NCBI GenBank assembly: GCA_032717465.1
Contig: CM064713.1
Coordinates: forward strand, 4,530,001-4,594,000
Direction of reading: 5' to 3'
DNA from: Coenobita brevimanus
Lineage: Eukaryota > Arthropoda > Malacostraca > Decapoda > Coenobitidae
DNA length: 64,000 nt
Below are positions 42,895 to 53,229 of this stretch, in pieces. A program made the translations under genes and the position numbers. The stretch's first letter is position 1, and every line of letters starts with the position of its first letter. The notes under the pieces were generated by a model. The model was not told where the DNA came from and made no database searches. It saw only the letters and a program-made list of their open reading frames with translations.

Positions 42895-43020
42895 AATATA
42901 GCCCTGCTAGGTGACTGGAGGGTGCTACCCCTCCGGGCCTGGCAGCTACCGGACGTGGCTCAGACTCATGACCTGCTGGTCTTGAGTCTGACATTGTACC
43001 ATTGAGCCATCCTGCCCCAA
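42895..43020 (-). repeat. tRNA-derived SINE candidate (minus strand)
   Basis: On the minus strand, gggcaggatggctcaatggt carries an A-box-like tggctcaatggtacaatg. It is followed by an anticodon-arm-like cagactcaagaccagcagg and a weak B box (aggtcatgagtctgagcc). The arm resembles tRNA-Leu(CAA). The rest (cacgtccggtagctgccagg, then cccggagggg) is not tRNA. Box B is degenerate, so it is not a functional tRNA gene. Confidence 0.55.
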
Positions 43021-43109
43021 AAAATTGACTGAAAAGCCTAAAATCATAAATAAAATTTCTATAACGTAATTAGGAGGCTAGTCATATTTGGCAGTTTGTC
43101 TATCCTGCC

Positions 43110-43385
43110 ATTAGATGTTTGAATCTCAATGGTTACTAGTCAGATCATACCTTTTTCCTGCTATCATGCTCTAGAATCTCCCTGGTTACTAGTCAAACCA
43201 ATTTTTTGCAATCAAACTTTAGAATATCCTTAGTTAATAGTCAGATCAAACCTCTTTCCTACGATCTTACTGTAGAATCTCCTTGGTTACGAGTGAAATC
43301 AAACATCTACTGCAATCAAGCTTCAGAATCTCCTTGGTTACTATTCAGATCAAACTTCTGTTTCCTGCAATCAAGCTTGATGTTA
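43110..43385 (+). repeat. About 55-bp tandem array, five copies
   Basis: Each unit has variants of gaatctccttggttactagt, then cagatcaaacctctttcctg and caatcaagctt. A single related motif is at about 16390-16420. Confidence 0.8.
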
Positions 43386-43689
43386 TTGTTGAAATGTTGC
43401 TGCTTGTGCACTTGTTGAGATGTTGCTGTACATGCATTTCCTTCGTCAACATGTAAGTTAAATCCTCGTCGTCAGAGTGAGAGTCTTCGGAGATGGAGGT
43501 ATTTTAGTAACCTATCCATGGATTTCTTCCCTCCTTTTGTTTTTGTCATAAATTTCATGTAACAATTCCTCTTTGTGCCTCACATACTCTTGAAATTTAT
43601 CGAAGTTATGCCCTATTTCTCTGATTGTTTATGGATGGATGAAAGTAAAAGTGCAATTTTAGGCCAAGTTAGATTGAAAGGAGCATATG

Positions 43690-43870
43690 GTATTTTAACC
43701 CAGCCATTGAGTTGCGTTTGATCCCAGGAGAAAGGCAGCTTAACTCAATGCCGGTCCCAAGCCCGGATAAATTGGGGAGGGTTGGTGTCAGGATTGGGTA
43801 TCCGGCCGTAAAAATTTGCCAAGCCCTTACATGGTATGGTTCATTACCGTATCGTTTAGCATACTGAATT
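43690..43870 (+). mobile_element. LINE 3'-tail-like fragment
   Basis: Contains atgccggtcccaagcccgga, then taaattggggagggttggtg and ggtatccggccgtaaaaat. This resembles a widespread animal non-LTR retrotransposon 3' tail (ggtcccaagcccggataaat...catccggccgtaaaa). That identification is from memory, so it is moderate only. No coding part is present. Confidence 0.5.
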
Positions 43871-44973
43871 TCAGGTGTTTTTACTGGCTAAATTGAGTAA
43901 ATGTCCCCCCCCCCTTCCCTCCCTCTTATCTTTCTCACTGTCTCTCTTCATGTGAAGTCTGGGTGGCTGGGTACTTATAATAGTGCACACACACACACTC
44001 CCCGCCAGTTTGTGTCAATTTGATGTCGATTAGCCATGCGTGTGGTGGTTGTGTGGGGATGGGCATCTGTCCAGGGGGTCGCTAAGAAGGGGTCTTAAAA
44101 GCGATGCCCTGGCCCTAGGGTGTACCGTGTGAACCCACAACAGGCACGTAAGGTGAACGACGAGATGTTACAAAGGGGGGACGTTCCGGCCATCACATGC
44201 ACTCGGCCCGTGCGTGTGACAGTCATGTGGTTGTTTTTTTATTATTTTTTTCTATTGGAATTTACATTTTTATGACTTTTATCACAAATGTTTATTATAT
44301 GCCGTGTGGGTGTTGGATGTACCTGAGAGGACGCTTTTGAGGCCATAACCCCTGGGTACAACAAACAATCAGGCTATATGCCATTTTCACCCTGTCTGGC
44401 ACCACATCTGTAAGGTCATCAACATCTGAGCCATTGATGTCATTCCTGATGGTGTCGGACTTGTTGAATTGAGTATAGTCAGGGCCGATGTGTTGCTCAT
44501 TAATCCGGGCACCAGCACTTATTTGAATGTCACACATGGGACGCTGATACATATTTCACATCCTCACAGTCTTCACGCACCATTGCCTAGGTAGGCAAGA
44601 ACCCCAATCACCCGTCATGATTTAGATCTGTTTCAGCCACATCTGCATACAGCACCTGAATATTCTACATCATAATCCTAGGGTGCCTCCATTCTGTTAG
44701 GTTTCTAAATGGGTGAAATTGTTTTATATTATATATAAAACATCGTACATCCTACATATATTATGTCACCAAATGATAAGGTTTCCAAATTGGACGAACT
44801 TTTCTATATTAGAAAAGTAAGATGTCACCAAAATGTCACCAAGCTACACCTTGCAAAAGTATCTGCGCAGAGGCCGTGATATGGCTGGCTTGATTCGCTT
44901 AGTAGAACCCTCGATGAAGATTAGTTGGGTGGAATGTGTGTGCGACCGGAAATTTGTTTGCAGCTGGTGTTCG
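43871..44973. other. No gene recognised
   Basis: No supported coding region or RNA. It contains C9 and CA tracts near 43906 and 43984-43998, and weakly repeated gatgtcaccaaatg phrases near 44764-44845. Confidence 0.45.
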
Positions 44974-45350
44974 ATTCTGTTCTCGGTGTGAGCTCACCAT
45001 TCTGTGCACAGCAGCTCCTGTTCTTGATGTGTTTTCTTTGTCACGCACATCAGTTTCTATTGGGGTGTTTTCTCTTCACGCACACCAGCTCCTGTTCTTG
45101 GTGTGTTTTCTTTGTCACAAACACACACCAATTCTTGTTGGTATGTTTTCTCCCCCCCCCCCCCTTGTTGGTGTGTTTTCTTCTTACACACACAAGTTCC
45201 TGTTGGTGTGTTTTCTCGTGACACACACCAGTTCCTGTTGGTGTGTTTTCTCGTGACACACACCAGTTCCTGTTGGTGTGTTTTCTCGTCACACACACCA
45301 GTTCCCGTTTGTGTGTTTTCTCCTCACACACACCAGTTCCTGTTCTTGGT
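44974..45350 (+). repeat. 35-bp minisatellite with a palindrome in each unit
   Basis: About eight or more copies of a unit built from acacaccagttcctgttggt and gtgttttctcgtgac. Each unit contains CACACCA-GTTCCTGT-TGGTGTG, a 7-bp inverted repeat with an 8-base loop. A C-run (45153-45164) interrupts the array. The open frames on both strands here (for example CWCVFSS... and its reverse) only translate the repeat. Confidence 0.85.
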
Positions 45351-45439
45351 GTGTTCTAAAGAAGATCAAGACCAAGATGAAGATCAAGAAGAAATTGAAG
45401 GCCTTGTTTAATACCTCCAGTTTGAAACGTTTCTCCTAA

Positions 45440-45625
45440 AATCAAACATTTACTGCCATCAGTCAACAAGTTTACTGCCATCAGTCAACAAGTTTACTGC
45501 CATCAGTCAACAGGTTTACTGCCATCAGCCAACAAGTTTACAGCCGTCAGTCAACAAGTTTACTGCCGTCAGTCAGCAAGTTTACTGCCATCAGTCAGCA
45601 AGTTTACTGCTATCAGTCAACACAG
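45440..45625 (+). repeat. 22-bp tandem repeat, about eight to nine copies
   Basis: The unit is tttactgccatcagtcaacaa plus two bases (gt or gc). Copies differ at one or two positions. Confidence 0.9.
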
Positions 45626-46409
45626 ACAGACTAACATGTAAAACTGCAAGACCTATGCAATGATGATGATGGCAGCATGTCCAATGGTAGGGTGGTTGGG
45701 ACGGGCATGGTGTGGGTCCGAGCAGCTTACCTCCTCGTGGTGGACCTGGGTAGAGTGATCTTCATGTATATATTGTTGCAGTGGCTCCAGGTTCATTGCA
45801 AATATGAACCCTGTGGATTGCAACTTGAAATTAACCTCTTGTAGCCCACAACCCATGTTTGGGAGATGAGTCAAGGGATGTTTGTGTAGGTGGGTAGTAG
45901 AAGCACCCAGTTATATCATCGCCACAACATGAAGGCATCCCTCTCCATGACCATGTATTAGAGCATGTGAAGATCACTCTAGCTGAAAGCTGCAGTTTAT
46001 TGACAGAGTTTCTCTAGTAACACACAATTACCTAGTGGCATTAAAATGTGGTTGTTGGGATTAAAATACAGTATATGCTTGGTGACATTATAGTGTATGC
46101 ATGGTGACATTAACAGAAAGGTTCATAGTGACAGGTACAGTGGCTTGGTAACATAAATGGTTGGTGACATTACTAAGAGGTTTGGTGACATAATACTTGG
46201 TGATGTTATGTAGAGGTTTAGTGATAAGAGGTACTTGGATTACTGTGTGGTTTGGTGACATCTTAAAATAATAATCCTAAAGCAGATCACTTTCATTTAA
46301 AAAAAAAAAAAAAAAAGCAAAGCATAGTGTAATAGTATTGTATTTCAGATGTATATGTTTGAGATGGACTTGTGTATATGTTTAAAATGGACTTGTATAG
46401 GTCAGTATG

Positions 46410-46820
46410 AAGGTACAGTATTTTGTCTCATTATACCTTAAGGTTGCATCTTTCTGGTATTTTCTGTTGCAAGGCCATTATTATGCTTGTTATATTTTTC
46501 AGATATATTTTGTTATACCACATACATGCTTCTGCAATATTTCCTGTTATGCCACAAGTCTGGTATGTAAATTGCTTGTTATATTTTTCTGATATATATT
46601 ACCTTGTTATACCTCATATCACTTTTTTTTGGTATATTTCCTGTTATACCACAAGTCCAGTATTATGCTTTCTAAATTTTTGAGATACATTTTGTCTTAT
46701 ACCTCATATCTCCTTTCTTGGTATATTTTAGTTATACCGCTTGTTATATTTTTCAAAAATATTTTGTCTCACCTCAAATAGCTTTTTTTGATATATTTCC
46801 TGTTATACCATGAGAATGGA
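46410..46820 (+). repeat. Degenerate minisatellite, unit about 100-120 bp
   Basis: About four copies with variants of gcttgttatatttttcagat, then atattttgttataccacat and tggtatatttcctgttatac. Open frames over this region are Tyr/Phe/Ile-rich and reflect base composition. Confidence 0.75.
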
Positions 46821-48740
46821 TTGCAGACTGAAGTTGCCATTTTGCATTCCACCATCCTTCTCTCAGAGGATGTGACTGATTTACTTAAATTTATTATTGC
46901 CATCACATGAAGGCATCCATCTCAGGCATACATCTCTTGTTCCAAATTAAGGCTTATGTCCAATCCCTCTATTCTCAGTGTTATACTGTCTTCATACTTA
47001 AGCTCTAAGTCACATATGTACTAATTTAGGAGTGGGCTAAGGCTCTCCAGCTGGATGGAGGAACGCTGTTACTAAGTAACTGGGATTGGATGATGATTGG
47101 CTGAACTCAGAAAAAGGACCACTACAGCTGTTGTCACAACCACCATCCTTCTCAGATCTGTGAGTTAACCCTTTTTTGAATCTTTCACTTTAACTTGGCA
47201 GAAATTTTCATTCATTTTCAGTCTGTTCCCCTTATCCTCTTGGCCAAATAAGGCAGTACTGTGGTTGCACAGCCTTTCTGTGGCGACTAGTATCATATTA
47301 TGATGCTATTAATTTGTGCCAGATCAGAAATCAGATGGAGAGATGACAGTTTTATGCTAAGTTAAAGTGGTCAGTACAGTTGCTCAACTACTTAAAAAAT
47401 TAATTGTGAATTCCTCACTTTGACCCTGTGGCAGGCTATTCAGCTCTGGTATAAGCCCACTGTACCACCTAAGTTACCACATTTCTTTCTCAAAGGTGTT
47501 TCCATAGGTATTCAATTTACATTCAAGTTCTAACCATTCAGCCAAGTACAGTCTAAATGCAGTCAGTATGGAACTTCATAGATTTGTCTCTCTTCACCCA
47601 GCTTAAAATTACATCACCTTGTTGGTCCCGTAGATATTTGTTTAACAATCAAAGCTCTTGTAGCAGAATCTCTAATCATTCAGCCAAGTAAAATCTAACT
47701 GCAGTAAATACGTTACTTAGTAAATTTGTCACGACCAAAGTTCATAAGTCGTTCGTAAGTTGGAGAGCAACTGTCTTTATGCCAGCTAACACCAAATTAA
47801 TTTATTCAGCTGAGAGTGAGTCATAGCTTGTGTGTGTATATAAATAAAGACAATTGAAAACTCAAAATTAGACTGCTTCAGCTAAGAATTGTTTTCTGGA
47901 AATAATGATACAAAATGTTTTTAAAGATAGGTTTGGTTAGGATAGGGTTGCATAAATTAGGTTGGACCAGAGTTTTGTAGAGTGCCAAGAGTTTAGGCAA
48001 GGTTTGATTGGGGTATATAACACTCCTCGCACTCTGAGCATTTTTTCTTTCCCCCTGGTGTAACTGAACGGTGCCTGTAATTGTAGGAGAGATGACTGCC
48101 TACATATCATCCAAACCATTAGTTTCCCATAGAGAGGGTAGGGGCTCAGGTTAGGCTACTCAGTACAGACATTTCTCTTTCTTGATACCATTATCCTCAT
48201 TGTTTACACGTGCAGTATAGATATTTTGTAATGCACTATAGTTTTATCACCTGACCCTTCAGCTTATAGGTCAGTGGACGAGTACGAGAATACTCAAATT
48301 CAGCATCCTTTCTATGGCACTTATGTATGGCTAGCATTGCCTTCTAATGCTAAACTTTATAACAACTCAGCATTCTTAAAAAGAGATGGTGATTTTAGGC
48401 CACGTTAGAGTAACGAGTACAGTAAGCATGTACCACAGTTATGTCAATATCTGATATCCCCCCCCCCCCCCATAGTCCTCTCAGTTGAACAAAATCCTTC
48501 TGGTGTTAGTCTGAAGTGGTTCATGTTCTAGGTGGCTCTGGAGATTTTGTAACAGAATTTCTTATTGACTTATTCTGCACATTAAACCTTGGTATTCTCT
48601 TGTATGATATTGATGCAAACTATGTTAATGTGATACAAGTTGATTACAAGAGACTGCCAAGGAAGTACTGCTACAAGCCCTCCTATGCCAACTGTAATAG
48701 ACCCCCAGTGAATTATGCACGTGAATATTGCCATTATTAT
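46821..48740. other. No gene recognised; two copies of repeat H
   Basis: Dispersed repeat H at about 47265-47385 and 48295-48430. At about 47730-47770 (gttcataagtcgttcgtaag) there is a pogo-MITE-like motif without a partner end. No coding evidence. Confidence 0.5.
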
Positions 48741-48787
48741 TATCATTATTATTGTTGTTGTTGTTGTTATTATTATTATTATTATTG
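48733..48787. repeat. TTA/TTG trinucleotide microsatellite
   Basis: Mixed (ATT)n and (GTT)n tract. Confidence 0.9.
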
Positions 48788-50939
48788 AGAGATGTATGTT
48801 TATTTTTTGTATTAAGAAGTGTACAGATTAGGATAGGACATTTCATAGCCTGTGGTCAGTCCAGTTCTTTCACACTGTGTACTCCTGTTAGCAATCCAGT
48901 GATCCAGTTTCTGAAAACCTCTGCTTACCGAAATATTTCTTCATTTAAAGTTTCATTGAACTTTGAGATACCTGCAACATATTGATGATTCAGCCCACTG
49001 TTTAAAGATGTCATGATTGAGTGTATTTTTACATCAGAATGTCTTTAAACAAACATCTAAATAATATGACAGTGCAAACTAAGACAGAAAACATCAAACT
49101 TGAAATCATTAAAAAAATAAGATCTAAATTCATAATGAGTATGGCATTGGATCAACCACCATTTACACCATAAGGCAGTCAACTGACAAGTTAGTACAGT
49201 TTTATATTGGCAGTGAAAATGATAAGGTCTTGTCTAAATAACAATCCTGTGAAACAGAATTGATGATAATTTGAAATTCAGTCCACCAATCACCTTTAGG
49301 GGGATTGAGAGGGATTTGAGGGACATTTATAATCAGGTAACACCATAACAGTTTGAGGCATACAGCCATGAAAAAGAAGAATACTTTGTCATTTGGGGAG
49401 GAATGAGAAATATGGAAGGCAGACACAGTGCCGGTGCAGGATTGCTAACAGACTTTTGTCTGTGCCTGTATACCAGTGAAATATATTGAGTCCTTGTTTT
49501 ATGTCAGGTATGTTTGAAAATAACATTCCAAAAGTCATGTGTTTTGCTTTATGACCTCATCTTTGGATGGAAAGAAGCTAGGATGATGATGATCATTGTT
49601 ATGATAAAGATGATTACATTGTTGACAGTTATGATGAGTGATGTGGAGAACAGCTCAATCAGCATTACCTGTGTCCACCTTGCATCATTTGCTACATCCT
49701 GTATCCAATGATTGCATGGTTGATAAGCAGTTCCACATTAGCCAAAATAGTTGTATTCCTTACACCAGCAGACTGAGGTGTTTGCACAACACAAGGTATA
49801 TATGGACAACCCTGTATTATATTCCCATAAATTTGGTGCAGTTAATTTGGGGTTGCTGATGCTGTGGTCCCAGGCTTGTGTGAAGTAGGGCTGTTAACCA
49901 AACCGATATACTGTATTACCGATTTTGGCATTTTCGCTGATATTGAACCAGTGCTATTATTTGCTCCATGGCAGCCTACCAGGCATAAATCAACCAGTGA
50001 CAACATGCAGTAAGCTGTAGAGTTTTGATCGTTGTCTAGTGTGTGCTGATGTTCATAGTGTTCTACATGTATAGCCTAGCTAACGAGTTGCTGCTAAACG
50101 AGCTTTGAAAAGTTTAATTTACCCTAACTTGTTAGAGATTTTTTGTCATATTGCATCCTGTTTCCCAAAGAGAATACTAAGGCCTTGTATCCTTCCCATA
50201 GTACTTGTTCCTTACTAGCACTACATTTTATTGCTAAGCCCTTGTTATTCCTCTGCATTCAGGCTGGGGAAATGGCAACTTTGCGCAAAGTTTAATTAAG
50301 GTAAGAGGTTATTTGCAAAAGTGGAATGCTGGTAGTAAGATGCACACATACCTTTGATAGTTAATTTGCAAAAGGTATTGTAGTAAAGGATAGTGATGTA
50401 AGAAGAGTCGTAAAAGTTTAAGTTCTCATCTGTAAGAATCCTGTATTACTTCCGTTCTTTCAGTAAATTCCCATTTTTAGCTTCCAGACTGTTAACCGTG
50501 ATACGTGGGATTAGTTCTGATGAGCCTGGGGCCACAACAGCAACAAAATATTAATGAAGTCTTAAGTAGCAAAATTTCTGTAATCTGGGAAATAAGCAGG
50601 TAAAAGTCACATATTACAAGGGCGTGGTGTCAAAAGCCTTAGTGCTTGTTTTCAGATAGCTGACAATATACATAAGTGTGTTACATGTTTTATCCTACCT
50701 GCAGTACTGATGGTGATTATTTACATTGTATTCCCATTGATTTGTAATGTATGTTTTTGTGTTTATATTCTTATTGACTTGTAGTGGTGTGCAAAAATGT
50801 TTCATTTTTTGTTGTATTATGTTGTGTTATATGTGTATTAGTTGTGGAAGGATCTCGAGGTGCCCCAATGAAATGAAATGGTTTGGTAAATTGTATGCAT
50901 ATCATCTTGGCTTTTACGTAAATTTCAATATATACTGTA
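48788..50939. other. No gene recognised
   Basis: AT-rich sequence with no supported gene. About 50190-50240 (cccatagtacttgttcctta, then ctagcac) is weakly similar to repeat H. Confidence 0.45.
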
Positions 50940-51389
50940 CAGTCAAGTCGCCTATGGCATGGTTTTCTATGACGCAGCAAGGTGCCAGAACCAAAAAAAA
51001 ATTGAGAGAGAGAAAGAACCACGCACATAAATACCTATGGCACAGGGGCGTGGCAAGGTTTGAAATGCGCCTCTTGCCTTGGAACCCCCGACCCTACCCC
51101 TTCCACATAGGCACTATTGTCGTCAGAGTTAGGTAAGTTCAGTATTTTATGCCCTTAAAGCCCTTTATTATTAATTGTTTAGTGTTTATGTGTAATACAT
51201 GCATTGACTGATTGCTTGATTGTATGCTTGTGTAAAGTAGGGGAAAAGTGGGGTGAAAGGGGAGACTTTGGGCAAACATCCAGAACCATATTCCATTTTT
51301 CCCATAAGTTTAGTTATTTGTATGGCACAGTTTTCTATGGCGTGGGCTTGTTCCAGAACCAATTAGCCACTCCTTAGGCGACATGACTG
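50940..51389. mobile_element. pogo-like MITE
   Basis: The left end CAGTCAAGTCGCCTATGG and the inverted right end CAGTCATGTCGCCTAAGG match at 16 of 18 positions. The left flank is TA and the right flank TC, so the target duplication has probably mutated on one side. A subterminal ttttctatgacgcagcaagg also has a relative (ttttctatggcgtgggcttg) near the right end. No transposase. Confidence 0.7.
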
Positions 51390-51967
51390 TCCTTCTGAGA
51401 TGGAGTCAGGATTCCGCAATTCACTTGGTATGCCGTTGATTTTTCTCCCTCATTGCTGCTTCGTCTTTGTTTCTGGATTTATTTAGGTGATGATGATGCT
51501 AGGAATCCTAGGGCTGTTTAGTAGGATTGGTCTCTCTCTCTCTCTCATGTTGGTGATGGTGTTAACTAATGTAATGATATTGAAGCAGGAAAGAATAATA
51601 GTCATAGTGTAGTCTTGCCATTTTATTTTTAACTTGGGCCAAATTTTCCTTCTGTAGCTCTTTCCACATAGCTCAGTGGCAGAAAAAGACAGTATGGTAC
51701 ATATCTTTGTGCCAGGCATCATTTTCCAGTGATACCGTATTCTTACTAGTCGGCCTTTTTGATGGACAAATGACAGTTTTACGACAAGTTGGTGTACATA
51801 GAGTATAGGTGTTCTTGTATGTCTGGGTAGGGTAATTTCCAAGGGGTTGATATCTGGTAGTGGTTGTGAAGGATATCCTCAGGTGGAGTTTTTGGATGGC
51901 TGTAGTGGCTGGCTGTGGCTAGGTAGTGACTATGTAAACCTGAAAAAAAAAAAAAAGTTGTGTTAAA

Positions 51968-52110
51968 TACATTGGGGTTTATTTTTTACATATTGCCACT
52001 TAGGGATGAGTGAGGCTGGTCATTCTCCAAATGTCAGGACCAACTTGCCTAGCCTGGGCCTCTATGCTTCTCATAGGGCAGCATATTAGATGATGTATGT
52101 ATGTACATAT
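51968..52110 (+). repeat. SINE body, second copy
   Basis: Matches the body of the tRNA-derived SINE at 3296-3530 (gatgagtgaggctggtcatt, then aaatgtcaggaccaacttgc, and a cagcatattagatgatg tail running into atgtatgtatgta). The tRNA-like head is missing, replaced by an A-run at about 51943-51956, so this is a 5'-truncated copy. Confidence 0.65.
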
Positions 52111-52282
52111 AGAGAATAATAAAAAAAAATTTGAGATGGTTACGACCAACCATTGGTGTATGTTTGGGACTGATGAACTGTGTTATGGGATGTGAGATGA
52201 TACTGTGTGCTTTTCACAACACAGTTCCTTTTGGATGGATGCTGTTTTAGGTGAGGGGAACATGTTTTTGAAGAATTGTGTT

Positions 52283-52420
52283 TGGTGTATCAGATAGAGC
52301 CACAATTTGGGGGGCTTGAATGGTGAGTGAGTGGAAGTGTGACCCATTGGATTGGGCAAATTTGGGCTGTTTGGAAGTTGGTACTCCTTACCCTTCCCTA
52401 GGGTGGGAAAGGAGATGATG
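52283..52420 (+). repeat. Dispersed repeat G, copy 3
   Basis: Shares gtgtatcagatagagccaca, then gcttgaatggtgagtgagtg, attgggcaaatttgg and agggtgggaaagga with 34320-34475. Confidence 0.7.
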
Positions 52421-53229
52421 ATGTGCGTCTAGTTCTTTTCGGTGGGCTTACCCAGTTATACAGTCCTATAAGTGCCACTATACAAAGGTTCCTCTCTCCA
52501 GTACCATCTCTGCATTAACCTTACACATTTTCAATGCAAAGTATCAAACTGTGTCCCTCTACCCTCTCCTTTTCCTCTTGAATATGAAGGTTATTGGGGC
52601 ACCTTAATTTACATATGAACAGGACAGATTTAATTTGATACCAAAGGAACCCCTCGCACACTGTTGCATATTCAGTGTCAAATGTTGTGTCTTCATTCTA
52701 GCGTATAATACCAACAAAAAGTATCCTGGCTCATACAGTAAATCCTCACTTAATACTGTAAATTTCTTTCTGAGAAGGAGTGATGTCAATATTGCAAGCA
52801 AGTTTTGCTTTTCCAGTATGTAAAAATAATTGGAGACTGCAAAGAATTGTTGAGACGTGTTTGTTTCTTAAATATTGAAAAGCATATTCATTTTAAGCAA
52901 GTAATTAATTTTTTAAAGAATAATGCAAGCATCAGTATTAAGTTATATTAACTTTTATTTTCCACTGCATCTTCTTAATGCTTAGTAATGAAAAATGGTG
53001 TGTTACATAGAAAGTGTTCCTTCTGGATGCAGATTATTTCCATCTAAATACTATAATACAAGAAAGCAAGCACTGGAGAATATATGACTCCTAATAAAAA
53101 GATGTAAACAGTAAAATACAGAAACTTTTTGGAGGCATTATACCACTTATGGAAAGTTTTATGTTGATGTATTTTTTTTTGTGTGTTTTCTTGTTTAGTA
53201 TTTAGTTACGAATTATGTTTAATTTCTTC
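52421..53229. other. No gene recognised
   Basis: AT-rich DNA up to the edge of the pyrimidine block. Nothing is supported. Confidence 0.45.

Noticed and set aside
42895..43020. A tRNA-Leu gene on the minus strand
   Set aside because: The anticodon arm is leucine-like, but box B and the acceptor stem are degenerate. It is called a SINE-like relic.
44925..45411. Cys/Val/Phe-rich and His/Lys/Thr-rich open frames on both strands
   Set aside because: They translate the 35-bp minisatellite, whose length is not a multiple of 3.
45440..45625. CRISPR-like array of regularly spaced repeats
   Set aside because: The 22-bp units are contiguous with no unique spacers, and the context is eukaryotic.
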